13,867 bases of DNA. Source: JABDJZ01 sp047611125 (GTDB taxonomy: Bacteria > Bacteroidota > Rhodothermia > Rhodothermales > UBA10348). Within the stretch, counting starts at the first letter, position 1. Each line of letters opens with the position of its first letter. Under the pieces are notes generated by a model that was not told the origin of the DNA, did no database searches, and was given only the letters and a program-made list of their open reading frames with translations. Shown piece by piece: positions 1-7,021 of the stretch. The stretch lies in NCBI GenBank assembly GCA_047611125.1, contig JBLFXH010000071.1, positions 1 to 13,867 on the forward strand. Direction: 5' to 3'. The position numbers and the translations under genes were made by a program.

Positions 1-658
1 TGTTGATGTTCGGCATGATGCTGAAGATGTTCACACCGAGGGAGGGCGCGGCGGCCTGACGATAGTCCGTCAAGACGTAGGTGGCACCTGAGAACGCGTT
101 GTTGAAGCCGCGAAGTACCACCTCGCGACGGTCGATGCCGGTCTGGGCCATATCGACGCCCGTCGTTGTCCGGAGCGCCTCGATCGACGAGGTGCCGATG
201 TCTCCAGCGACATCCTCAGCCGTCAGCACCGAAATGGAGGCCGGGGCATCCAGCACCTTCTCCGGCTGGCGGCCAGAGGTCACCACGACCATGTTCAAGG
301 TGATTCCTACCGAAAGCGCAAAGTCCGCGGTGGCTGTCTGGCCAGCGGCAACTTGAATGCTGACCTCCTGGACAGAGTACCCGACAAATGATGCAACAGC
401 GGTATAGCCACCAGCATTCAGGCCGGTGATGGTGTAGCGACCGTCGACATCCGTGGCGGCGCCGGTGACCATGGCCCCGGAATTGTTCTGAATCTGAATG
501 GTTGCGCCGGCAAGCGGCAATAGATCATCTCCATCAATGACGCGTCCCGAAACGCTGCCCGTCTGGGCGAAGGCGGAGGGAGCGGCAAGGAGACCGATGA
601 TCAAAGCGAGAGCACAAGACCTGAGGGCATTGCGCGGGCCGGTAGCGATTTTCTTCAT
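1..658 (-). CDS. TonB-dependent receptor, N-terminal part (cut by window edge)
   Basis: Outer-membrane receptor that would import a bulky ligand using TonB energy. The frame stays open from an ATG at 658 to the window edge (about 219 residues seen). Residues 1-31 are a signal peptide (MKKIATG..., hydrophobic core, AFA-Q cleavage site). About 33-115 is a carboxypeptidase-regulatory-like beta-sandwich (GSVSGRVIDGDDLLPLAGA, then DVDGRYTITGL). From about 120 comes the plug domain, with VVVTSGRQPEKVLDAPASIS, SVLTAEDV and a late plug stretch REVVLRGFNNAFSG. The barrel lies outside the window, so substrate class cannot be judged. This layout is typical of Bacteroidota/Rhodothermales receptors; no SusD partner is visible on this side. 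The start has no clear Shine-Dalgarno, which is common in this group. Family call is firm; ligand unknown. Confidence 0.93.
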   Translation of the reverse strand, partial: MKKIATGPRNALRSCALALIIGLLAAPSAFAQTGSVSGRVIDGDDLLPLAGATIQIQNNSGAMVTGAATDVDGRYTITGLNAGGYTAVASFVGYSVQEVSIQVAAGQTATADFALSVGITLNMVVVTSGRQPEKVLDAPASISVLTAEDVAGDIGTSSIEALRTTTGVDMAQTGIDRREVVLRGFNNAFSGATYVLTDYRQAAAPSLGVNIFSIMPNIN

Positions 659-731
659 GACTGCCGAGTAAGTTCTGGGTGAGCGGCTTGAGGGTCCGCA
701 GAGTTAGGCTGGAAGCGTTTTCAACAACCGC

Positions 732-764
732 ATTATAAGAAGGACAACGCAGTCTGTGCGTCAA
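732..764 (-). promoter_or_regulatory. Possible promoter for the TonB receptor
   Basis: In the 124-base gap between the amidohydrolase stop and the receptor start, the minus strand carries a perfect TATAAT (737-732) and, upstream, TTGACG (764-759). The spacer is 21 bases, longer than the usual 16-18, so only the -10 is convincing. It would give a leader of roughly 65 bases before the ATG at 658. Weak support only; no transcription data. Confidence 0.3.
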
Positions 765-782
765 TCGGATCAAAGGCCCTTT

Positions 783-2381
783 TCAAGGGGTCCGGCGGAG
801 GCTCCGCCCGGGGCGCGCACCCGTCATGGTGCCGTCCTCGAGAACGAAAACTCCGTTCACCATAACGTAGTGCATCCCCGTGGCATATCGGTGAGGGTCA
901 CCAAATGTCGAGACGTCCTGGATGGAGCTCAGATCGAAGAGGGCGACGTCCGCCTTGAAACCAACAGCAATGCGACCCCGGTCAGCCAGGGCCAGTCGTT
1001 CAGCTGGAGCTCCCGTAATCTTATGGACGCCCTCTGCCAGGGTCAGGGCCTCCAGGTCTCTCACGTATCTGGCCAGGACTCGGGCGAAAGTCCCGTAACT
1101 GCGTGGGTGTGGAGCCCCGGATCCCAAGGCGGGAACGCCACCGTCCGAGGCCACCATGGCATGAGGTGAACGCATGACGCGGGTCACATCGTCATCAGAC
1201 ATCGAGTGAAACACCCCTTGGCAGCTGCCCGCGCCGACGAGTTCCATCGCGATGTCGGCAGCGTTAGGGACATCGGGGGTCAAGCCACGGTCCCCGGCCA
1301 TGTCCGCCAGGGATTTTCCAGCCAGCGAGGCGTCAAACGAGCAGTTGGCCGCCACGATGGTGGCCGGATCTCCACCGCGTTCGGAGTTGATATGGGCAAT
1401 CACATCCTCACGGATTCGTGCCCGGTCCGCCGGATCCTTGAGCCTGCGTTGAAGCGCACCAAGCCCACCGTCCTTGGACCACGCGGGGAATAGGATGGTC
1501 ATGCCGGTGCTAGAGGCCGTGTACGGATACACGTCGAGAGTGATGTCGAGCCCATCCTCGCGAGCCTCCAACACTCGCGCCAGGGACTCCGCCGTGCCTC
1601 CCCACCGGTGTTTGCCAATGATCTTATGATGAGTCAACTGCCCGGCAACACCCGCTTCACGGGCAATGTCGATTAGTTCGTTGACGCTGTCCATCAGTCC
1701 GCCGCCTTCGTCGCGAACGTGACTGATATATAGTCCGCCGAAAGGAGCAGTTTCACCGGCCAGAATAGCGAGCTCGGCTGTGGTCGCGAACATCCCTGGT
1801 GTGTATTCCAACCCGGACGAGAGTCCCCAGGCGCCATCGCGCATGGCTCTGCGGACCATTTCCCGCATGACGTTCATCTGATCCGGCGAGGGCGCCTTGT
1901 CATCGAGTCCGACCACCTGCCCACGAATGGTCCCGTGTCCGACAAACAGGCCTGTATTGACGGAAGCCGGATGACTGTCGAAATAGGCCAGCGCATCGCC
2001 GATCGGCCAGGGAGAGCTGCCGTCCTGTCCGCCCCAAACGGCCGTCACACCCTGTCGAATCAAGTTCTCAGCCTGAGGGCGGGCGGCTAGCGATCCGTCA
2101 GCTCCACTCCCGATCGCGTGACTGTGGATGTCCATGAAGCCGGGGGTCAGGACCAGGTCAGAGGCATCTATGCGACGGAGCGCCGGGCGCTGAGAGAGCT
2201 CGCCGATGGCTCTGATTTCGTCTCCGATTATCCCGACGTCCGCCCGGTGAGGCTCTGCACCCGTCCCATCGACTACTAGGGCATCCTCGAAGATGACGGA
2301 GAACACGACTTGGGCGGAGGCCGGTCGCAAGGTCGTAGGCACCAGGATTGAGAAGACCAGAATTGGGAGCAGAAAGCGCAT
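783..2381 (-). CDS. Secreted D-aminoacylase-type amidohydrolase
   Basis: Metal-dependent hydrolase of the N-acyl-D-amino-acid deacylase branch of the amidohydrolase superfamily, expected to cut acyl groups from D-amino acids or related amides outside the cytoplasm. I start it at the ATG at 2381 (532 residues), because this begins with a clean signal peptide (MRFLLPILVFSILVPTTL, ...ASA-Q); the frame stays open upstream but adds only a polar stretch. Visible family landmarks: PGFMDIHSH (His86, His88), LYISHVRDEG (His221), LTHHK (His251/252), VASDGG (Asp413) and the C-terminal GFKADVALFD/VMVNG strand block. In characterised D-aminoacylases a metal-ligand Cys follows QGVTT in a GNCG motif; here the matching stretch reads GGQDG (Asp120). 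A TACATTTT element on the minus strand near 2405-2413 resembles the Bacteroidota -7 box and may be its promoter. Substrate is not predictable. Confidence 0.88.
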   Translation of the reverse strand: MRFLLPILVFSILVPTTLRPASAQVVFSVIFEDALVVDGTGAEPHRADVGIIGDEIRAIGELSQRPALRRIDASDLVLTPGFMDIHSHAIGSGADGSLAARPQAENLIRQGVTAVWGGQDGSSPWPIGDALAYFDSHPASVNTGLFVGHGTIRGQVVGLDDKAPSPDQMNVMREMVRRAMRDGAWGLSSGLEYTPGMFATTAELAILAGETAPFGGLYISHVRDEGGGLMDSVNELIDIAREAGVAGQLTHHKIIGKHRWGGTAESLARVLEAREDGLDITLDVYPYTASSTGMTILFPAWSKDGGLGALQRRLKDPADRARIREDVIAHINSERGGDPATIVAANCSFDASLAGKSLADMAGDRGLTPDVPNAADIAMELVGAGSCQGVFHSMSDDDVTRVMRSPHAMVASDGGVPALGSGAPHPRSYGTFARVLARYVRDLEALTLAEGVHKITGAPAERLALADRGRIAVGFKADVALFDLSSIQDVSTFGDPHRYATGMHYVMVNGVFVLEDGTMTGARPGRSLRRTP

Positions 2382-2483
2382 GTTGCCGGCACGTATGGTA
2401 GCGGCAAAATGTACGCGACTCTGGGCAACCACGGCAGTAATTGCCTCGAATCCATCTCAATGCGGCGAAACTCAGGCGGCCCT

Positions 2484-2645
2484 CTAGTCGGCGGCTTCTT
2501 CAGCAGCCTGAAGAGCCTCGAGCCCCATCGCCAGCAGCTCGCGAGCGTCGGAATCGGCAGCAAGGCGGGCCAGAAGGGCCTTCTGCTCGTCTTCTTCGAG
2601 CGAGCCGGCCAGTAGGCGGGCGATGTCGTGTTCGTCCAGTTTCAT
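2484..2645 (-). CDS. Small acidic helical protein, 53 residues
   Basis: I do not recognise a named family. Starting at the ATG at 2645 it reads MKLDEHDIARLLAGSLEEDE and continues to ...QAAEEAAD. It is Leu/Ala/Glu rich, predicted helical throughout, with no membrane segment, signal or Cys/His pair. The text D-IARLLAGSLEEDE...L-ARLAADSDARELL resembles the N-terminal helices found before the membrane segment of Bacteroidota anti-sigma and FecR-like proteins, but here the gene stops after those helices. Codon third positions are strongly G/C, as in neighbouring genes, which argues it is translated. A longer in-frame start at 2732 is rejected because it lies inside the terminator hairpin of the upstream gene. 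It sits between a dehydrogenase and an amidohydrolase on the same strand, separated from the former by that terminator. Confidence 0.6.
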   Translation of the reverse strand: MKLDEHDIARLLAGSLEEDEQKALLARLAADSDARELLAMGLEALQAAEEAAD

Positions 2646-2710
2646 ATGTTTGATCGTGTGGGGCACACAATCCGGTTTGTTTACTACAAGTGAGGGTGCA
2701 GAAACCGTAC

Positions 2711-2750
2711 CAACAAAAAGGAGGCCCGACACACAGGTGCGCCGGGCCTC
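2711..2750 (-). terminator. Intrinsic terminator after the SDR gene
   Basis: On the minus strand GAGGCCCG (2750-2743) pairs with CGGGCCTC (2728-2721), an 8-bp GC-rich stem with a 14-base loop, followed almost at once by TTTTT (2719-2715). It lies 80 bases past the stop of the dehydrogenase and should end its transcript, separating it from the small protein gene downstream. Confidence 0.8.
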
Positions 2751-2829
2751 AGAAATTGAGCTGATAGGGAGGGTCAGCTGATTTCCAAAACGAATATCGG
2801 AGCCGGCGAGGACCGATCCAAGCGGGCCA

Positions 2830-3603
2830 CTACTCGCGCCGATGCACCATGGTTGAGGACGATTGGTCCGTGCACATCATAACCACCTGATTAATGTTCA
2901 CGTGCGCGGGCCGGCTTGCACAGAATAGAACAGTGTCCGCGACATCCTCCGCGGTCAGCGGATCAATGTTCTGGTACACCTTTTCGGCAGCCTGGGCATC
3001 CCCGTGAAAGCGGACCAACGAAAATTCAGTCTCTACCAGTCCGGGGTCGACCGTACTCACGCGAACCCTAGTCCCGTGGAGGTCCATTTTCATTCCCTCG
3101 GTCAAGGCGGCCACCGCAGCCTTGGTGGCACAGTAGGCGGTGCCACCGGGGTACGTCCACTTACCCGCGACCGACCCGATGTTGATCACATGGCCCGCAC
3201 CCCGGGCGACCATGCCCGGAATGACGGCGCGGGAAACGTGTATGAGGCCGCGGACATTGACGTCTAGCATGCCGTCCATATCACTCAGCTCGGCCTCGTG
3301 GAAGGGGCCCTTGCCGAGCGCCTTTCCGGCGTTGTTGACTAGGATGTCGATGTCCCGCCACTCCGTTGGCAGTGTGCGTAGCGACTGTCGGACCGCCGAT
3401 GAGTCCGTTACGTCCAGAGAGAACGTCCTCACATCCGCTTCGTACGTATCTTTTAGTTGTGCTTGGAGCGGTGCCAACCTTTCGCCCCTTCGCGCGCATA
3501 GGAGCAGCCGTGCACCGGCCGCCGCAAATCCCTCCGCGCAGGCCTTGCCGATTCCGGCAGATGCTCCTGTGATAAATATTGTCTTGCCCTTGAGTCGCTT
3601 CAT
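2830..3603 (-). CDS. YdfG-like short-chain dehydrogenase/reductase
   Basis: Cytoplasmic NAD(P)-dependent oxidoreductase with a Rossmann fold, 257 residues from the ATG at 3603. Seen: cofactor loop TGASAGIG (12-19), Arg38-Arg39 after the second strand (favours NADPH), DVTD (64-67), NNAG (90-93), Asn116, and the catalytic Ser144, Tyr157, Lys161. The C-terminal part (VRFHGDAQAAEKVYQN, then PAHVNINQVVMM, ending near HRRE) matches the YdfG subgroup, whose E. coli member oxidises/reduces 3-hydroxy acids such as serine, 3-hydroxypropionate/malonic semialdehyde. Exact substrate here is inferred from that resemblance. A 22-residue upstream extension (ATG at 3669) is basic and not family-like, so I chose 3603. 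That start codon interlocks with the start of the divergent gene at 3602, so its promoter must lie inside that neighbour's coding region. Confidence 0.93.
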   Translation of the reverse strand: MKRLKGKTIFITGASAGIGKACAEGFAAAGARLLLCARRGERLAPLQAQLKDTYEADVRTFSLDVTDSSAVRQSLRTLPTEWRDIDILVNNAGKALGKGPFHEAELSDMDGMLDVNVRGLIHVSRAVIPGMVARGAGHVINIGSVAGKWTYPGGTAYCATKAAVAALTEGMKMDLHGTRVRVSTVDPGLVETEFSLVRFHGDAQAAEKVYQNIDPLTAEDVADTVLFCASRPAHVNINQVVMMCTDQSSSTMVHRRE

Positions 3604-5146
3604 GTTTTCAGTCGTGGTTCGCCGGACCAAAGATAGTCTGGCCCTGCTCCTCTTGGGGCTCATTTTCACAAGTTCGGCCTGGGCTCAGGAGTCGCAAGCC
3701 GGCTTCCGTACGGCCTGTGTGTCTGGCTTCGCCGACGGCTATCCGTGTGATGCCGTGGACCTCCTGGCCTTCATACCAAACAGCACGCTGGGCCCGGGTG
3801 CCAGGGAGTCTCTGGATCTTTGGGGCTGGACCGACCCCGAGACCGGAGTCGAGTACGTGCTGGCGGGAATGGACGACAGAACATCCTTCGTCGATATTTC
3901 AGATCCGCAGAGTCCCCGCGTTGTCGGGCATCTGCCACATTCGGGCGCAGCGGCAAGCAATTGGCGGGATGTCAAGGTGTACGCAAACCATGCCTACATC
4001 GTAGCGGACCGGTCCGGTAATCACGGACTTCAGGTATTCGATCTGACCCAGTTGCGCTCGGCCCCGGAGGGGACTGAGTTCCAAATGACCGCTCATTACA
4101 CCGGTTTTGGCTCGGCGCACAACGTGGCCATCAACGAGGACACCGGTTTTGCTTATGTCGTGGGCGCGTCGGGCGGTCAGGCCTGCGGCGGTGGCCTGCA
4201 CATGATCAATATTCAGATTCCGGATACTCCGAGATTCGTCGGCTGCTTTTCGCACGACGGCACGGGCCGTTCAGGCACGGGCTACACGCACGATGTGCAG
4301 TGTGTGCAGTATGACGGCCCCGATCTGGACTATGCTGGCAAGGAGATTTGTCTGGGTGCGAATGAGACGGCCGTTTCGATTGTAGACGTGACCGTAAAAG
4401 GGCAGCCGCGGACCGTGGCCAAGGCCGAGTATCCCGGCGTTGCGTATGCCCATCAGGGGTGGCTAACCGAGGACCAGCGCATCTTTCTCCTGGGCGATGA
4501 ACTGGACGAGCGCGCCGGCGAGCCAGCGAGGTCCCTCATATTTGACGTTGAGGATCTGGATGATCCCGTCTACCTAGGGGAGTACCAGGCCGTCACACGC
4601 TCTATTGATCACAACATGTATGTGAAGGGCGACTTTGTCTATCAGGCCAACTATACCTCGGGGCTGCGAATCCTGGACATCAGTGCGCCCGAGACTCCCG
4701 TAGAAATTGCGTTCTTCGACACAACGCCAAGTTTGGGCGGAGCGCAGTTTGCTGGCTCCTGGTCAACCTATCCCTATTTCGAGAGTGGAACGATCGCGGT
4801 GTCGTCCATTGGCGAGGGGCTCTTTCTCCTAGAACCCACCCATCCATCGCTTTCGGTCGGGACGCAGCAGGCAGCCGGAATTCCGGGGACATTCAGTGTC
4901 ACCGCTGCCTGGCCAAATCCGTTCAGCGGGCCGGTCACGCTTGAACTGGCGGTCGAGAACGCAGGCAGTCTCAGAGTCACTGTTCTGGACCTGCTTGGAC
5001 GCGAACTCTCGGTCCTCAGGGAAGGAGCCGTGCAGCCCGGCTCAGAGACTATCCGCTTTGACGGATCTGGGCTGGCGCCGGGCGTCTACATGGTTCGCAT
5101 GGACCTGGACGGCGTCACCATCACGAGACCTATAACGCGGCAGTGA
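3602..5146 (+). CDS. Choice-of-anchor B family protein with T9SS tail (paralog 1)
   Basis: Secreted beta-propeller protein of the choice-of-anchor B/LVIVD type, 514 residues; no enzymatic role is established for the family. Residues 1-29 are a signal peptide (core LALLLLGLIF, cleavage after SAWA). About 35-410 is the propeller, with LVIVD-like strands such as TSFVDISDPQSPRVVGHL and SGLRILDISAPETPVEIA. Six cysteines (39, 49, 195, 215, 234, 250) and four histidines (SAHN 173, YTHD 230, HQGW 284, IDHN 337) are all kept in the next gene's product. About 433-514 is a T9SS type A sorting domain (AWPNPF, LLGREL, LAPGVYMVRM, ITRQ end), so the protein should be exported by Sec, then carried across the outer membrane. 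The ATG at 3602 overlaps the dehydrogenase start; a GTG at 3614 is an alternative. Its stop overlaps the next start by four bases. Confidence 0.92.
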   Translation: MFSVVVRRTKDSLALLLLGLIFTSSAWAQESQAGFRTACVSGFADGYPCDAVDLLAFIPNSTLGPGARESLDLWGWTDPETGVEYVLAGMDDRTSFVDISDPQSPRVVGHLPHSGAAASNWRDVKVYANHAYIVADRSGNHGLQVFDLTQLRSAPEGTEFQMTAHYTGFGSAHNVAINEDTGFAYVVGASGGQACGGGLHMINIQIPDTPRFVGCFSHDGTGRSGTGYTHDVQCVQYDGPDLDYAGKEICLGANETAVSIVDVTVKGQPRTVAKAEYPGVAYAHQGWLTEDQRIFLLGDELDERAGEPARSLIFDVEDLDDPVYLGEYQAVTRSIDHNMYVKGDFVYQANYTSGLRILDISAPETPVEIAFFDTTPSLGGAQFAGSWSTYPYFESGTIAVSSIGEGLFLLEPTHPSLSVGTQQAAGIPGTFSVTAAWPNPFSGPVTLELAVENAGSLRVTVLDLLGRELSVLREGAVQPGSETIRFDGSGLAPGVYMVRMDLDGVTITRPITRQ

Positions 5147-6966
5147 GTCGGCTATTCGTTCTGTTTGTCCTACTCCTTGCTGCCGGGTCGGCGCAGGGAC
5201 AGATCCAGGATGCGAAGTCGTTGGATTCGCCAAGTGGTGCTCTCGCTTCAGGCACCGCCGCCAAGTCCGGGGCCGTCACGTGCCAGAATGGGTTCGCTGA
5301 CCTGTATCCGTGCGAGAACGTTGATCTCATTGCCTTCTTTAGCCTGGACGACCTTCAGGCCGGGCAGTATCGGGCAAACGATCTTTGGGGCTGGGAAGAC
5401 CCCCAGACTGGGCGCAGGTATGTGCTTCTTGGCCTGGAAAACGCCACGGCTTTCGTTGACATAACAGAGCCTGCGACACCCGTACTGGTTGGCCGGCTCC
5501 CCCTCACTCAGGGAGCTCGCGCGAGTGTCTGGCGAGACATTAAGGTGTACGCGGACCACGCATTCGTAGTGGCTGACGGTGCCGGGCCCCACGGCATGCA
5601 GGTCTTTGATCTTGCACAGTTGAGGGGATTGACGGGATCGCCGCCGGTGGAATTTGCCGAACTCACCCGATATGAGGGCTTCGGATCGGCCCACAACCTG
5701 GTGATGAATGAGGACACCGGCTTCGCCTACGCGGTCGGCTCCTCCCAGGGCGTGTGCAATCAGGGCCTGCAGATGATTGACGTCCGCGACCCGCGTCGCC
5801 CTCTTTTTGCCGGATGTTTCAGGGATCAGCGAACCCGCCGCGGCTACACGCATGACGCCCAGTGCGTCGTCTACGAGGGTCCGGACGTGGCGCACCGGGG
5901 TCGCGAAATCTGTTTGGCGGCGAATGAAGACGCGGTGTCAATCGCCGACGTGACCGACAAGTCTTCGCCGATTGCGCTGGGAGTGGCCACCTACCCAACC
6001 AGTGGATACGTCCATCAGGGCTGGCTCACCGACGATCAGCGCTACTTCTATCAGAATGATGAACTAGACGAGCGCGCGGCCGCCACCCCGACCCGCACCT
6101 TGATTTGGGATGTTCAGGACCTGGACGATCCCCAGCTGGCCGCCGAGTATTTCCACGATTCACCCGCCATCGACCACAATCTGTATGTGGCCAGCGGGCT
6201 GGTGTACGAGGCGAACTACACCTCGGGGTTGAGGATATTGGATATAGTAGACCCGACAGACCCTGCCCTGGTGGCCCACTTTGACACTACGCCTGATGAT
6301 GACGCCACCGGGTTTGGCGGAGCGTGGTCGGTCTACCCGTATTTCTCAGATGGTACGATTGCCGTTTCCAGCAGGAGCGAGGGGTTGTTCCTGCTCAGGG
6401 CAGAGGGCCTAGTGGTGAGTCGAGTGGGGATTTTTTCGGTCGATTCGGCATCGGATCCGGTTCAATTCCATTGGAGTATGATTCGGCAGCTGGACATCGC
6501 GCGCTTCGACCTCGAGCGCAGGCTGACTGACGAGACATTCGAAGTGGTCGAGAGTATTTCGGCCGGCGTTGCCGGGCAGGAGGACTACGCACTGACCACA
6601 TCTCGCCTGCCCGCTGGTCGATCCGAAATCAGACTGGTGGCCGTGTCCGAGTCCGGGGCGCGCAGAATCTTGGTGGAAGAGGACGTTTTTATCGTCCCCG
6701 GTACGCACATCGTGACGACGCCGTATCCCAATCCAGCTGCGGACGTGGTCAAGCTCTCGCTGTTGGTGTCCGAGATCCAGCAAGTAACCGTTGAGGTTTT
6801 CGATGCCTCTGGCCGGCGCACTGCCTTGACGTTCCAAGGTTGGGCGGAGCCGGACCAAGAGCTGGGACTGGACCTGGAGGTATCTGACTGGCCCGCCGGT
6901 CGCTACTGGGTACGGTTTCAGGGCACGTCCTTCAGCGAGACCAGAATGATTGTAGTGGGCCACTAG
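5143..6966 (+). CDS. Choice-of-anchor B family protein with T9SS tail (paralog 2)
   Basis: Tandem paralog of the preceding protein, 607 residues, starting at GTG 5143 within GTGA shared with the upstream stop, which suggests translational coupling. Signal peptide 1-20 (MSRLFVLFVLLLAAGSAQGQ), then a Ser/Ala-rich linker to about 45. The propeller (about 47-418) repeats paralog 1 nearly block by block: GFADLYPCENVDL, DLWGWEDPQTG, SAHN (His184), YTHD (His237), HQGW (His291), DELDER, IDHN (His345), NYTSGLRILDI, and GTIAVSS. All six cysteines are kept (47, 57, 205, 225, 241, 257). Unlike paralog 1, about 425-520 holds an extra beta-rich module (FHWSMIRQLDIARFDLERR onward) resembling a fibronectin-III-like domain. 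Residues 525-607 are a second T9SS sorting domain (PYPNPAADVVKLSL, DASGRRTAL, WPAGRYWVRF). Ligand and activity are unknown. Confidence 0.92.
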   Translation: MSRLFVLFVLLLAAGSAQGQIQDAKSLDSPSGALASGTAAKSGAVTCQNGFADLYPCENVDLIAFFSLDDLQAGQYRANDLWGWEDPQTGRRYVLLGLENATAFVDITEPATPVLVGRLPLTQGARASVWRDIKVYADHAFVVADGAGPHGMQVFDLAQLRGLTGSPPVEFAELTRYEGFGSAHNLVMNEDTGFAYAVGSSQGVCNQGLQMIDVRDPRRPLFAGCFRDQRTRRGYTHDAQCVVYEGPDVAHRGREICLAANEDAVSIADVTDKSSPIALGVATYPTSGYVHQGWLTDDQRYFYQNDELDERAAATPTRTLIWDVQDLDDPQLAAEYFHDSPAIDHNLYVASGLVYEANYTSGLRILDIVDPTDPALVAHFDTTPDDDATGFGGAWSVYPYFSDGTIAVSSRSEGLFLLRAEGLVVSRVGIFSVDSASDPVQFHWSMIRQLDIARFDLERRLTDETFEVVESISAGVAGQEDYALTTSRLPAGRSEIRLVAVSESGARRILVEEDVFIVPGTHIVTTPYPNPAADVVKLSLLVSEIQQVTVEVFDASGRRTALTFQGWAEPDQELGLDLEVSDWPAGRYWVRFQGTSFSETRMIVVGH

Positions 6967-6979
6967 GCTGAATATTTTC

Positions 6980-7019
6980 CGGAAGCAGTCGATCCTCAAA
7001 GGGATAAGCCTCTGCTCCG
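6980..7019 (+). promoter_or_regulatory. Nested hairpin just before the cytochrome lipoprotein start
   Basis: In the 55-base spacer, CGGAAGCAG (6980-6988) pairs with CTGCTCCG (7012-7019) as an 8-bp stem with one bulged A, enclosing a small inner stem ATCC/GGAT. The outer stem ends two bases before the ATG at 7022, so it could hide or expose the translation start. No T-run follows, so it is not a classic terminator. The structure was paired by eye, without energy calculation. Confidence 0.35.
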
Positions 7020-7021
7020 AG

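Noticed and set aside
756..1493. Plus-strand frames across the amidohydrolase
   Set aside because: No domains; the minus-strand enzyme accounts for the coding signal.
2646..2732. 29-residue extension of the small 53-residue protein
   Set aside because: Overlaps the SDR terminator hairpin and has no helical or conserved character.
2759..2779. Small inverted repeat AGCTGA/TCAGCT after the SDR stop
   Set aside because: Only 6 bp with a 9-base loop and no T-run; the real terminator is at 2711-2750.
3140..3601. 154-residue N-terminal extension of the first propeller frame
   Set aside because: It is antisense to the SDR gene, and the signal peptide begins only at 3602.
5248..5895. 215-residue minus-strand frame
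   Set aside because: Lies opposite the highly conserved propeller paralog 2; no recognisable domain.
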